From: Branchinecta lynchi
Lineage: Eukaryota > Arthropoda > Branchiopoda > Anostraca > Branchinectidae
Direction: 5' to 3'
NCBI GenBank assembly: GCA_023053575.1
Contig: JAKZAP010000004.1
Span: 17,557,624-17,621,623, forward strand
DNA length: 64,000 nucleotides
Shown here: positions 43,101 to 50,446 of the stretch, piece after piece
Numbering within the stretch: position 1 is the first letter of the stretch
Layout: each line of letters starts with the position of its first letter
Position numbers and translations under genes: made by a program
Notes under the pieces: generated by a model
What the model was told of the DNA's origin: nothing
Databases searched by the model: none
What the model saw: the letters and a program-made list of their open reading frames with translations, nothing else

Positions 43101-44269
43101 CAGTGAAATGGACAGAAGCCCCTTCTTTTCAAGCAACACCAAGCACGCCAGTTATGGTGAGTGGCCAATTTCGGCAGGAAGGTCCGTCGAATCCCGGGCC
43201 TGGAGCGAAGGATGAACATGTGATGTCACAGAACCTGACAGGGAAAGGAAGACAAGCACAGACAGACCAGGTAATGGCTTTTGTACCGGGGAGGGGTGGG
43301 GGGTCGCTGGAACCCATACAGTAAGATTCATTGTAAAGAGAGAGAGAGTTTACTGCTATGGAACAGAAAACGACTGTTCACCTTCGTAGTTTTATAATTT
43401 CCCTTGTTGCTGATTTCGGTATGGCTGATAAAGTAGCCTACAGAGGAATCATTTGGTCCAAACGATGCTTCGGACAAGCTTGCACGTGTGCATAACAGTA
43501 GGGTAGTCTTTTCAAACTCGCTGTCAAGACGACAGGGTTTTGTATCGAAACCTCATTATACACTTCAGCTTTTCCGCACATCACTACCGCCAGTCAGAGT
43601 CTTCTGTCTCGATGATGAATGATACAGTTTTTCTCCAGCTACCTAGGACCGGGAGCGAACCGTATCCGCTGCCCTTATTCCGCACCCTGAATTCATCTTA
43701 CCTGTACTTTCGGGTCGCCCGTAAAGAGAATAGTTTTTTCCCGCTTGCGTCGATTGTTTTCTGTCGGTAGTTTACATGACTATATGGATCAAATACTCGA
43801 GTTCTTTTTTCAATCAATCAATCAATCAAGTTTAATCCGAATAGCTAAAAGCTAGAAAAGGAATACAAATTTTAGTGTGGCCAGCTTCTGCCTGACGGAA
43901 TTACGCAATATTTATTATCTAGATAAAGTACAGAATACCCAGAGACAAATCCAAATAAGCCAGTTTTATTGGTTTCAAGCTGACAGTTCATCGTATCTTG
44001 GGCCCTTGATGCACAGAATATTTGATAATGAAGTCTCATTTTAGGACCGCGGTAGTCAGCCTACTCCCAAGAAACCGAGAACGGCTCCAAAAGTGGCAGC
44101 AGATGCTAATGTTGAAGAACTCGCGCGACTTGGACAACTTTCAAAGGTCAACGCTGCAACGGTTACTGCCTGGCTGAAGTCGAGAGGTATTACTGTAAAG
44201 TCGAAGGATAAAAGGCAAGACTTGAATACCAAAGTATTAGAGGCTCTCGGTCTCAACTGCGAGACATAA
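15988..44269 (+). CDS. C18orf63: C18orf63 homologue, DUF4708 protein, complete
   Basis: Eight exons join without a phase error: 15988-16124, 30140-30278, 34555-34729, 36190-36367, 37468-37564, 38130-38378, 41156-43270, 44045-44269 (3,315 nt, 1,104 residues plus stop). Exons 1-6 follow the vertebrate C18orf63 N-terminal domain at near-constant spacing: FRKQLETCR, IQLAIMKSS, LAPSWSK, an SELFFSL strand, VIPSMRQ, IPPSCPYRE with a HWKW block, then TYPHWCI and ILEKFLKDV. Exon 7 is one 705-residue P/S/K/Q-rich, probably disordered segment opening with QQSIFDMLSRE. The last exon encodes a basic linker and a compact helical module (ELARLGQLSK to VLEALGL). The protein is well over the ~690 residues I recall for the human one. 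Molecular function is unknown. The C-terminal module resembles small helix-turn-helix or SAP-like folds, but I would not assign it. Confidence 0.9.
16147..16555 (-). mobile_element. family B element, fragment copy 3
   Basis: Right end (gtgatcccaaaacg) at 16151, followed by module pieces (cgccgcacaagtagttcacc). It lies 23 bp past the donor of C18orf63 exon 1. Confidence 0.65.
16590..16705 (-). mobile_element. Penelope-like terminal fragment
   Basis: Carries the terminal signature gagcccaagctggc, gatacgtcagcta and the cccttcttggcaaggg hairpin. Related pieces are at 20.6, 37.9, 50.0, 52.9, 63.3 and 63.9 kb. Confidence 0.6.
16900..17206 (+). pseudogene. LINE ORF1 C-terminus with CCHC zinc knuckles
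   Basis: A canonical CX2CX4HX4C knuckle starts at 16997 (CFRCQSPNHGIAQC), followed by two looser Cys/His clusters (CARCAGCHSYNKDSPC, CANCDGCH). The stop TAA at 17204-17206 overlaps the ORF2 ATG as TAATG, the usual ORF1/ORF2 overlap style. The N-terminus is not recognisable. Confidence 0.75.
17206..18186 (+). pseudogene. LINE ORF2 apurinic-type endonuclease, broken
   Basis: ILRCISLNVNGTQD, SDILCLQEHLPS, GGLAIFVR, then after a frame break WALVGDINTDLL and SNLDQLIVSEP correspond to the N, E, GDFN and SD/H-like motifs of APE endonucleases. Interrupted at 17589-17632 and again past 18186. Confidence 0.8.
18210..19797 (+). pseudogene. LINE ORF2 reverse transcriptase, broken
   Basis: GTVTSVIKRGKD, SYRPITVSC, FGSMQLGFCSSASSAHAH, INIAGAFDNI, then YIAYADDLLLVS (catalytic YADD intact), INLSKCEYL-like and SLRWLGITFKSS blocks, in three frames with breaks at ~18641, 19082 and 19797. 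Confidence 0.87.
19971..20580. repeat. degenerate ~60-120 bp repeats after the LINE
   Basis: Recurring motifs (ttcggtaattta, gcatcgatttc.ccgcat, cagtccatttcata) at irregular spacing. The same style occurs before the LINE at 16770-16810. Possibly LINE untranslated-region or host repeats; no coding content. Confidence 0.45.
20592..20760. mobile_element. Penelope-like terminal fragments, inverted pair
   Basis: Two terminal pieces (attctttgagcccaagctga at 20597 and 20709), the first followed by cagacaatgtt...tacgtcagct. The second is followed by a reverse-oriented tail. Confidence 0.55.
21390..21850 (+). repeat. 'gcaaaaccctt' repeat leading into a family A fragment
   Basis: Recurring gcaaaacccttg and gtcatggacccttgggga blocks, repeated at 61.67 and 62.2 kb where family A sequence also follows. 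Likely a variable left part of some family A copies. Confidence 0.45.
21850..22135 (+). mobile_element. family A fragment
   Basis: Module blocks aagtttcatcgccctagcac and aagtttcatcccaatcgctc with two C runs. No terminal motifs. Confidence 0.6.
22136..22655. other. unassigned intron sequence
   Basis: No repeat family or exon recognised between family A copies. Confidence 0.4.
22656..24253 (+). mobile_element. family A element with intact termini and ~281-bp tandem array
   Basis: Left end acaagagctacgagctcata then tggcacttg. It has about five direct modules, with the block ctcggttatgtcaatgatgt at 22701, 22982, 23262, 23544 and 23826 (spacing 280-282). The last module lacks ~25 bp. Right end: a diverged module, gaccgacggacgggcag, attgcgatcgc and a terminal hairpin ggcacttg/caagtgcc around gccgaaggg. 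No ORF of its own. This is the best copy for defining the family. Confidence 0.85.
24265..24430 (+). repeat. SINE-like dispersed repeat, copy 1
   Basis: Matches the reverse complement of ~50.19-50.36 kb (tcaaactatgat, acccagcggt.ggatcgag, G run, tctagacgt, tgctagaatgctta). It contains ggttggatcgagcc, weakly like a Pol III B box. No A box or tRNA fold is convincing. Confidence 0.45.
24445..25573 (+). mobile_element. family A element, copy 3
   Basis: Four diverged modules (aagtttcaccccagtcgctc and similar), then gaccgaccgaaagaccgacg and the terminal hairpin at 25540-25573. The left terminus was not found. Confidence 0.7.
25922..26588 (-). mobile_element. family A element, reverse copy, cut by LINE material
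   Basis: Starts with caagtgccatatcccgatca and a ggtctgtcggtcggtc tract, then reverse-oriented modules, ending abruptly at ggatcttaa where an A-rich LINE tail begins. Confidence 0.65.
26589..28440 (-). mobile_element. APE-type LINE, decayed copy 2
   Basis: Reverse-strand RT pieces in order: SVKRLKSKSCDIDGIS (28.1 kb), SFLSGTVTSVLKRGK (~28.0 kb), FRPITVTCTLSKIFEYVLLP, FGFKQGISRAHAH (~27.7 kb), EYADDILLISRC (27.28 kb), FRWLGLTVCKNTSS and YNRKALVFLYS. A 3' tail with AATAAA-like A-rich sequence ends at 26589. A ~120-bp foreign insert sits near 27840-27960, and a ~60-bp family A piece lies between RT and tail (26877-26940). Confidence 0.82.
28441..29250. other. intron of C18orf63, unassigned
   Basis: Some reverse-strand open frames (28437-28807), none recognisable. 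Possibly the 5' remains of the neighbouring LINE, otherwise unassigned. Confidence 0.4.
29250..29925 (+). repeat. dispersed 'gggcccagttgccc' repeat, copy 2
   Basis: At least three modules (atctaggcccagctgcccat, aattggggcccacttgccca, tctgggcccagttgcccatg), with G-rich runs and a (CT)n tract at 29819-29833. Related to 4.85-5.52 kb. Confidence 0.55.
30140..30278 (+). CDS. C18orf63: C18orf63 exon 2
   Basis: Acceptor ttctttcag, split Arg codon (AG|G), 46 codons, donor TTGGAA|GTAAGT at phase 0. It encodes LLKQKIPEALVTPAF, SLIQLAIMKSS and LNRILSQLTLE, matching the family with the same spacing. The first intron is 14 kb. Confidence 0.85.
30312..31499. mobile_element. foldback element with ~525-bp arms and 9-bp target duplication
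   Basis: A giant inverted repeat: left arm 30312-30838, loop ~30839-30975, right arm ~30976-31499. It begins GGCACTGTCTAGGGAACCGG and ends with its complement. cttcgtctc flanks both ends (30303-30311 and 31500-31508). Each arm carries about eight degenerate 'ccggtagt...ctcacggaa' submodules. No ORF. Long arms and a 9-bp duplication fit a Mutator-like (MULE) non-autonomous element. Confidence 0.85.
31949..32264. mobile_element. hAT-type MITE, copy 1
   Basis: 316 bp, starting CAGAGGCGTCACTAG and ending with cgtgacgcccctg. Flanked by TCGGTACC (31941-31948) and CCGGTACC (32265-32272), a 7 of 8 match. The interior is a short-period array of gactgttttcagaaaaa variants. Related to 58726-59034. Confidence 0.82.
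32273..34220. other. C18orf63 intron 2, unassigned
   Basis: No recognised exon or repeat. A reverse-strand open frame at 33213-33581 has no recognisable motif. Confidence 0.45.
34225..34400 (-). mobile_element. family A fragment, reverse
   Basis: Single module piece (ctgggctggcatatcaagga, gggagtggagggatagggaa). Confidence 0.5.
34555..34729 (+). CDS. C18orf63: C18orf63 exon 3
   Basis: Acceptor tatatttcag, donor ACAG|GTAAAG, phases 0 in and 1 out. It encodes LQACLRFTIEDLLAPSWSK and a LEVLVT strand, matching the LAPAWNK-type block of the family. Confidence 0.9.
35875..36140 (+). mobile_element. MITE with 'ttccaccct' ends, copy 1
   Basis: Ends ttccaccctaatta and agggtggaa are inverted. The interior has ccgagcgtggtaagc and gtagtaacttttcacgagg. 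An inverted relative lies at 40735-41000. It ends ~50 bp before C18orf63 exon 4. Confidence 0.65.
36190..36367 (+). CDS. C18orf63: C18orf63 exon 4
   Basis: The acceptor is ttgttaaag (weak, AAG) and the donor CCGAG|GTTAGT. The split Asp codon restores VTDSELFFSLQAGKLKLYPC, which aligns with the family. It ends in GGTVHVIPS. Confidence 0.88.
36380..37465. other. C18orf63 intron 4, unassigned
   Basis: No exon or known repeat recognised. Confidence 0.45.
37468..37564 (+). CDS. C18orf63: C18orf63 exon 5
   Basis: Acceptor ttatttctttgcag, donor GACG|GTAAGT. It encodes MRQVFVASITRKIPPSCPYRE and a VDHWKWT block, matching the conserved IPPDCPF...HW motif of the family. Confidence 0.92.
37893..38105. 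mobile_element. Penelope-like terminal fragment
   Basis: ttccttcagcccaagctgac, tttgacagttcaaaacggat, cagccgaattttattagagc and the cccttcttggcaagg hairpin, then a partial inverted repeat of the same (aattcagctgacgtatcggt). It mirrors the arms of the 7.7-9.5 kb unit. Confidence 0.65.
38130..38378 (+). CDS. C18orf63: C18orf63 exon 6
   Basis: Acceptor tcgttag, donor GCCAG|GTATCT, 83 codons, phase 0 both ends. It encodes GLEIPADPAS, FFINVNF, GTLYTYPHWCI, RRYDPGPILEKFLKDV, the end of the conserved DUF4708 region. Confidence 0.92.
38609..40583 (-). mobile_element. family A element, reverse copy with both termini
   Basis: Right terminus at 38609-38690 (degraded hairpin, gcgatcgcaatttctgtccg), multiple diverged modules with G runs at 39783 and 39915, and left terminus at ~40555-40583 (caagtgccatatgagctctt). 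It is the mirror of the 22.66-24.25 kb copy and confirms both family ends. Lies in C18orf63 intron 6. Confidence 0.75.
40590..40720 (+). mobile_element. LINE or SINE 3' tail with (TTCTA)n
   Basis: gtgacagccgcttttgaaaa then ataaaattctattctattct ending at 40720. This is a typical short-repeat tail of a 5'-truncated retroelement, abutting the left terminus of the family A copy. Confidence 0.55.
40735..41000 (-). mobile_element. MITE with 'ttccaccct'-like ends, copy 2, inverted
   Basis: Reverse-oriented relative of 35875-36140 (cctcgtgaaaagttactacg, gcttaccacgctcgggagtg). It ends ~155 bp before C18orf63 exon 7. Confidence 0.62.
41156..43270 (+). CDS. C18orf63: C18orf63 exon 7, large low-complexity exon
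   Basis: Acceptor ttttattttag, donor ACCAG|GTAATG, 705 codons, phase 0 both ends. The frame is open through the whole exon and stops at 43324 if not spliced. The protein is rich in Pro, Ser, Lys and Gln, with repeated short motifs such as KFAPVFKPK, KKPFQPQ and LRKSLLPSK. No folded domain is visible. An N-terminal IFDML segment could be a short linear binding motif. Confidence 0.9.
43271..44044. other. C18orf63 last intron, unassigned
   Basis: Includes a (TCAA)n run at 43811-43831, suggesting a retroelement tail in reverse. Otherwise nothing recognised. Confidence 0.5.
44045..44269 (+). CDS. C18orf63: C18orf63 exon 8 (C-terminal helical module and stop)
   Basis: Acceptor cattttag, 74 codons and TAA. 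After a basic PTPKKPRTAPK linker comes NVEELARLGQLSKVNAATV, then TAWLKSRGITVKSKDKR and a final VLEAL helix. The regular hydrophobic spacing suggests a folded three-helix unit, unlike exon 7. Confidence 0.88.
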   Translation, partial: DRGSQPTPKKPRTAPKVAADANVEELARLGQLSKVNAATVTAWLKSRGITVKSKDKRQDLNTKVLEALGLNCET

Positions 44270-44602
44270 TTTACCCATCTGTTTTCGTTCATATTTACTT
44301 CACTTGCTGAGTTTTTACCCCGAAAAGGAATTTTACCCGGGAAAATGTTTACTTCGTTCACAGTCTTATTGTTTGTTAGTTAGAAGGAACTTGTTGAGTT
44401 ACATACACAAACATTTAATGGGATTTTTTGTACTACTTATACGCGCACTCGGGTCCTAGCTGTCCTAGTGTTTTTTTTTGTTGCGGAATTTTGAATACAG
44501 ATATCTTTCATAAGAGAAGTTGTTACGTTTTATTTCATGGCCTAGTATCACAGAACATCATACAAAATCGCGCTTCGTCATTATTCATCATCCTCATTAT
44601 TC
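44270..44602. other. convergent intergenic gap between C18orf63 and FAM210A
   Basis: These 333 bp carry the 3' ends of two opposing genes. The FAM210A side has a clear minus-strand AATAAA (plus-strand 44529-44534), about 70 bp past its stop. No consensus signal is obvious for C18orf63, so its transcript may overlap FAM210A in antisense. Confidence 0.6.
44529..44534 (-). terminator. FAM210A polyadenylation signal AATAAA
   Basis: Minus-strand AATAAA about 70 bp downstream of the FAM210A stop codon, in an A/T-rich 3' region. Confidence 0.65.
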
Positions 44603-44829
44603 TCATTGCTTATCCGCCTCGTTTTGAGATTCGGTTTTGACTTTGGGGCGTCGTTTCATCCGTTTCCGTAATCGCTGCCTTGTGGCTCTGATCCTCGCTT
44701 GAATCTCTTCTCGCCGTTTTCTCAGTTTCAGTCGTTTCTCATCGTACATCTCCTTAAAGCGCCGTGCTGTGGGTACTGGCTTGATGTATCCGAGCTTTTT
44801 GAGATAGTTAATGGACACTGTGGTTCCCC
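44603..44829 (-). CDS. FAM210A: FAM210A third coding exon with stop
   Basis: Acceptor atatttctag at 44830-44831; the split Gly codon restores LGGTTVSINYLKK. It ends with an Arg/Lys-rich helix and an ENEADKQ-like acidic tail before TAA/TGA at 44603. Confidence 0.94.
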
Positions 44830-47800
44830 CTAGAAATATATCCTGATGTCGGCTGTGCTCTTACCACAAGGCCATTAAGGCTGACACATACTGCAGCTAT
44901 TTGTGCAATCAGAGGTGGCTGCATTTTTAAGGTACATAATTCCCGAATACCTAAGATGCAGCCGTCAAACGGGCTTCTCGCTTGTCTCGTTATTCTGACG
45001 CACGGAATGACTGTGCAGTCTTGAGCTGCGTTCGATTTGAGTCCTCTTCGTCTTGGTCTTGTCTTCTTGTTACTGCATTGGCACGGTTTAAAGCCGTTTT
45101 ATTTAGCCTTGTCAGGTTAATGATTAAACGGACAAACATCACAAAGAAAAGGCAGTCGAGAAATCTCCCCCAGACAGGATCAAAATTTGCTCCGATATCA
45201 TGTCAGCATTCACGGCGTCCTGTCTGACAGGGCACTGACAATTGTCAGCTGACAAGACAAATAAAACGACATTAAGCGGACAAGGCAGTTCAACAAAACG
45301 CCATTTGATCGACAGGACCGAGACAAGGCTAAATCGAACGCGGCTTTATTCATTACCGAAAGAGGACCGGCTATTTTTGAATTACCGCTCGAGATTCTTA
45401 ACGACATCTTACTACACTGATTTACGCGCGATCGCCTCCGGTCTCAATAGATTTATTCTGCTCAGCAAATGTCTCTTTAAAGGGTGAGGATGAGCCGACA
45501 ACGTTGTGTCGACACTTCACCTGTCGACTCGACAGGTGAAACGGGCGCAGTCAGCATCACAGCCATTCAGTGGGGTAAAGTGAAACCCGGGGTTTACGAA
45601 GATGGCGATCTTGCAAAAAACAGGGGTTAATACGCCCTCTGACATGGCGAGCGACGAAACCAAACAAGGTCATTGGCCTTCGGGTTTCACATTTACATTC
45701 AACATACAAGCATACCGCATCTTACCAGTTACACTGAGGAACCTAGCACGCTGAGGGCGGACGCAAAGCGATGCGATTACGGATTAACAAGTTGTGGGTT
45801 CTAACGAATGTAACTCGTAACCCCTGCGCTGATCTTTAGAATCAAGTGATGTCTTACCTAATGTGACTGTATATCTGAGAGGCGTTGCGACTTTATACAT
45901 AGCATACGCGACAGCAACATGACCTGCGGCGGATCCTCTGACAGGTGCAATGTATTTCTCAGGTATGCTGATCCACTCGAGAACCGGGACGATGTCAAGG
46001 CCACTGTAAGGAATACCATGCATTAAATTAGAACATTGGCTACTTTCAAATTTCCAATATTTTATTTTCAATTTCAGGTGTGGTTTGAATTTCTCGTCCA
46101 AATGCGGAAATCCGACTGTGTGTGGATCAAGTCATTTTCCAAAGCTCGAAAGAATGCTGTGAAACTTCAAAGAAATAAACCATCATTTCCATCTATGTTC
46201 TAAACCATTCGGTTCCGGCACAAGAACTCCTCTTTGGGAGCAAAAACTGGCTTGAATGAGGAATGCAATCTTAGATTCACGAGATAGTTCGTAAAGATCA
46301 ATATCTCACATTTAAGTATTTTTTAAACTTTCAGTTCTGACAGATAAGACAAAGTTTGTCAGGGTAATTGTCAATAGGAAGTTATGGTGTGGCAGTTAAC
46401 TGTAACTAAATAAGCCCTATAATTTGCAAATTATATGTTGACTTATTGGCAACGTTCTGAATATCGGATAGCATCTATAAGATACCAGTACTTCCGAAAG
46501 GCCCATTTTCGCCAGGCGTTCTTGCATGCAGGTAACATGACCAAAGGCTTCGACCGGATCCCAAAAATGTAATATTTGATACAGTACAATTGGGCCTTGT
46601 CTTCGCCAGATCCACTCTTCGCCAGACTCCTTGAACGTTTATACTATCAAAATTTAGAAACAGATTAAGGCCAAATAGTTAATCATCTGAGAAAACCAGA
46701 AAATCAAGTTCAGATATGGATTCACTGTGTGTGTTTACCCCTATAATTCATATCTAATTTGACAAAACTGATCGAAACTTCCTGCCTTACTTCAGCCAAA
46801 TTTCTGGTTTTGGCCAAATTCCTGGCGAACTGCTTGTCCGGCTAAAATGTAAAGCTCAGAAACGAATTCAGCGTATTTCCTTAACCCTATATCGAACATC
46901 TAATCAACTTCAAATAAAACTTTACTTACAACAAATTTTCCGGTTTCAGCCGGATTCCGGACGAACTATATGCCCGGGTAGAAAAGATGGTCATTTAGGA
47001 ATTCAGCATCTCTTCTTACCCATAAATCGGACATATAATCAACTTCAAATAAAACTTTTGCTTTTAACAAATTTTCAGGTTTTGGCCGGATTCCGGGCGA
47101 ACTACTTGTCCGGGCACAAAATGATTTTCACATAAGTCTTCAGCATGTCTTTTTACCCCTAAACAGGACATCTAATGAACTTCAAATAAAACTTCTACTT
47201 TCAACAAACTTTCCGGTTTGGGCCGGATTCCGGGCGAACTACTTGTCGGACGAGAAAATGGTTTTCATAATCGTGTTCAGCATGTCTTCTTACTTCTTAA
47301 GCGACTATCTCATTAGCTGTTTACAAATATTTTTGTTGCCCCTTAATTTGAACCTCTTCCCCCACACCTAAATATATGGCTACAGAGCCCATCTACGAAT
47401 TCGACCTTTCCCTTGACGCAGAGAATCCTCGCACCAACTTTCATCAAAATATCTCATTCCCTTCAATAATTATCGTGATGACAGTCGGACAGACGGACAA
47501 CTTTGCGATGTCATAGGTATCCACTCACGTTTTGGGATCCAAAAAAAAGCCATCCGAGCAAGATGTCCAAAGTCAAGATGCAACATTTTCACATCTGCTG
47601 CGCTGTCAAAAATTTTTCAACAGATAACGCTTAACATGTTACCTGTTACGTTCGTCAAACGTTACGTATCAAAACGTTATGCGTATAAGAAGAGCCGAAA
47701 AAACATCTGCTGACTTTTTTGTTTGTCTTCATGATATCGCAAAAGTCAGCAGATGCTTTTTCGGCCCTTCCTGGCAATGTGGCAATTCCTTCCTACGCAC

Positions 47801-48793
47801 GAAAGTTTTCAAAATCATAATAGATAACATCCCAAGTGTTGTCAGTTGAAACTGCGCATCCTTGCGTGCAAGGGAGGGAAATTTGGTAGAACAGACTAGA
47901 ATTAGGTAATTATTTGCTTTATCTAATATCTCATTAATTATGTTAAACTATGGGTAAATTTATCAATTAGCCTACGGGCAATGATTCCTTATTACCGGAA
48001 ATTTCAAACCGTACAGATGACTTATAAAGATAAAATATTGTTCGTGACCTGACCTGTGACCATGGTAATTAGTATGGATCAATGAGGTGTAACAAAAAGG
48101 TAATTCATATGTGAGACACCTTATGACTGGCAACAATCTGCCATGCAAGACCAGTAAATAATTCAAAAGATTTATTGCTATTTAGAACTGCAGCACTTTC
48201 TACCAAGCCTACTTAAGACTGGAAACAAGTATTGAGGGATTTTTTCTTAAGATACGAGCTCTTGCTCTGTTCTACTTCGTAAGGTTTATGAGTCATTCAG
48301 TTTATTTGCACCAGTGAGCGCTGGGGCAAGCACGGGTGAACGTCGGAGAATGGCCTTACCTTTTTGCTGCATAGAAGAACGATCCAAACCAAACTGCAGA
48401 TGTGATGCCATGTACCGGAATCAGGACATACCAATATTCTTTGTACATCTTTTTGAATCTTTGAAATAGTGTCAATTTTGACTCATCAACAATTTCGTCG
48501 ACTTTTTCCTCAGTAGCACTCGTTTTTTCACGTTTACCTTTATCTCCTGGGTTGTCACTCATAGTACTAAATTTGGCCTTTTTAACATTTTGAAGGGCAT
48601 TCACACCATTAGACGAAATAAATTTGTTCACTAGCATAGTATTGGTCTTTAAACTCTCCCCCCACAAAGTCTCCATGCCTGGAGTACATCTAGTAATCTG
48701 TTGCTGCCTGTATGATAACAGATGCTGCTGTCGCCGAGGGGCTATCATGGTTGTGGCATGGGGTCCCCGTAATAGTTTTGTTACACTCCTCAT
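44603..48793 (-). CDS. FAM210A: FAM210A-like mitochondrial DUF1279 protein, complete
   Basis: Three coding exons: 48793-48360, 46003-45858, 44829-44603 (807 nt, 268 residues). Splice phases agree (AG|T Ser, G|GG Gly). The N-terminus is rich in Arg and Gln and nearly free of acidic residues for ~60 positions, as in a mitochondrial presequence. From ~residue 110, FQRFKKMYKEYWYVLIPVH and a hydrophobic segment (VWFGSFFYAAK) start the DUF1279 domain. GLDIVPVLEWI, AYAMYKVATPLRYTVTLGGT and YLKKLGYIKP are its signature blocks. The C-terminus is a basic, probably coiled helix (residues ~225-268). FAM210A proteins sit in the mitochondrial inner membrane and affect mitochondrial translation and energetics; that is family knowledge. 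The exon carrying the ATG begins at 48811 after a CTTTCAG acceptor, so a further leader exon lies upstream and was not located. Confidence 0.95.
45015..45350. mobile_element. inverted-repeat element in FAM210A intron 2
   Basis: ctgcgttcgatttgagtcct at 45025 pairs with the complement of gctaaatcgaacgcgg (45328-45343), and inner blocks of cttggtcttgtc type pair with gacaaggc and gacaagac. Boundaries and target duplication unclear. Confidence 0.45.
45518..45538. repeat. near-perfect palindrome
   Basis: cacctgtcgactcgacaggtg forms a 10-bp stem with almost no loop, in FAM210A intron 2. Confidence 0.7.
45858..46003 (-). CDS. FAM210A: FAM210A second coding exon
   Basis: Acceptor ttccttacag, donor TTAG|GTAAGA. 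It encodes SGLDIVPVLEWISIPEKYIA and the TPLRYTVTLG block, the most conserved part of the family. Confidence 0.95.
46010..46530. other. FAM210A intron 1, unassigned
   Basis: No exon or repeat family recognised before the family B copy. Confidence 0.4.
46537..47548 (+). mobile_element. family B element, full-length copy 4
   Basis: Left end catgaccaaaggcttcgacc with GGATCCC. Modules with cggattccgg at 46951, 47087 and 47224 (136-137 bp apart), tract acagtcggacagacggac, right end cgttttgggatcc. In FAM210A intron 1. Confidence 0.78.
47549..48359. other. FAM210A intron 1, unassigned
   Basis: An imperfect inverted repeat around 47690-47770 (aaaaacatctgctgactttt / agcagatgctttttcggccc) may be a small Penelope-related or MITE piece. 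Nothing else recognised. Confidence 0.4.
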
Positions 48794-48811
48794 TCCGATA
48801 ATTCCTCGCTC
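48360..48811 (-). CDS. FAM210A: FAM210A first coding exon
   Basis: The acceptor (gatctttcag) sets the start at 48811, ATG at 48793 (GGAATGAGG), donor AAAAG|GTAAGG after 48360. It encodes the presequence, a charged linker and the first DUF1279 helix. Confidence 0.93.
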
Positions 48812-50040
48812 CTGAAAGATCAGAAGCTTATAAAGATATAAAAAACAAATTTTCCTGCTCAAGGTATAACCAAGTGGGAAGACAGAAAAAAAAAAAAAAA
48901 TACAACTGAAGCATAACTGTAGTTCAACAAAACATGCCTCAATCCATTTTCGTTGGTTTCGATTTCGTTTTACCTACAAAAGGTCAAACGACCAGTCTTA
49001 CGCACTTGCAAAGCAAACCCAATCTACTTCCATTGCCTTTTAATCCGTTATAATTTACAAAATGCTAGATTTTTTAGGCAGAGGCACAAGCTGATATGCG
49101 AAAAGTGAAAGGCTATTCAGTAATATGAATTTGGCTTTTACTTTAAGAAAAATATCCAACGCCAAGCCAAAACTCCATCACTCACTACGAACACATTCAG
49201 TCGGCACACTCAGAAATTCGACAGCACATTTTGGGTTCCCCCCCCCCACCCTAACCCCTAGGATGGTGGTTACGCCCCTGGCAAAAATACTGTCAAGATC
49301 CTGTCTTCTCTATCCATCCCTGAGCCACTGTACGACTAGATTACCTTTCGCTAGCAAGTGTGATTTAAGGTAGCCTAATTTAAGATAAAGTGGTAGAAGG
49401 CCAGAAGTTCTGGCCTTGTGCCACTCAGAACACACCCTAGGCAATGTTGCTAGATGCTTGACACAAGATCGCCCAGCAAGAGAATCAAATGTGCCTTCTG
49501 CAATTTTTTTTAATTTTCCTTTTTTGGTGAAACTGGAAAGACTCCCCCCCCCCCCCAATGCTGTTGGCCAGTCCGTAAAAAAATTAGAGGATGTGAAGCT
49601 CCACAATTTTTCTTAAAAACAGTAGATTTATCTAATTAAAAACAGTCTGTAAAAATGACGAGCCAGCCGCTTAATACCTTGTCTCCCATGACATTTTGGC
49701 CGTTACTGTCTCCGGTTCTGTTATGAGAAAGACAAAAGAAAAGTTAATCAGCTCTTATGTTTTGCGTGCAGAGAAATAGTAAAGCTATGAGCTATCAATA
49801 TTTTTCTAAAAAGTCAGCATTCTTAAAATGCATGGGCCTGATAAGCACAACTTTACCAGCAAGAGACAAATGTCGTAGCACTCATAACGGTTCAGATTGC
49901 GACTACTTGCTGATGGCTTTCAAGGAATCGAGCAACAGAGAGCGTCACAGTGTTCCTGCATGACATTTTGACATTGAGTAAAGAACTGGGATCCCTCGCA
50001 ACCCTTGAGATCTGGACATAAAATCACTATGTGCTAATGA
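48812..50040. other. upstream of FAM210A coding region, no gene recognised
   Basis: Should hold the FAM210A leader exon and promoter. A possible minus-strand donor lies near 48973 (TAG|GTAAAAC) but cannot be confirmed. A C run with a 'ggttacgcccctgg' end at ~49240-49280 is a fragment of the hAT-type MITE family; another C run is near 49543. Confidence 0.4.
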
Positions 50041-50189
50041 TTACTTGCGCCCAAGCTGACTGGGAAACCACTGTCAGTGGTATCTAAAAGTAATTTCCCC
50101 AGAAGGATATTTATAAACGGTAGAAGCTTCAATATTTATTGCAGGATAATTTCTTCCCCAACGTTGTCACTGACGTTCGACAGTCTTAA

Positions 50190-50360
50190 GGGAGTTTCAT
50201 CGTAAGCATTCTAGCATTTGCTACGTCTAGACCCCCCCCCCCCCCCCACCCCACCCAAGACCCCAGGTGAAGCCACGACTCGATCCCACCGCTGGGTCAC
50301 CTAGTGGCGCGGTTCGGAAGCACCCGACATGGGGAAGTGGGATCATAGTTTGACGATCGA
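50190..50360 (-). repeat. SINE-like dispersed repeat, copy 2
   Basis: Reverse complement of the 24.27-24.43 kb repeat, with the same C/G run and the cgatcccaccgctgggtcac block. Confidence 0.45.
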
Positions 50361-50446
50361 TACCATGTTGTCCAGTGTTATATAATTTTAGTACGTAAAT
50401 AAATACTTGAACAAAATGTTTTTTGTTTTTTTTGCAGGTACATGGA

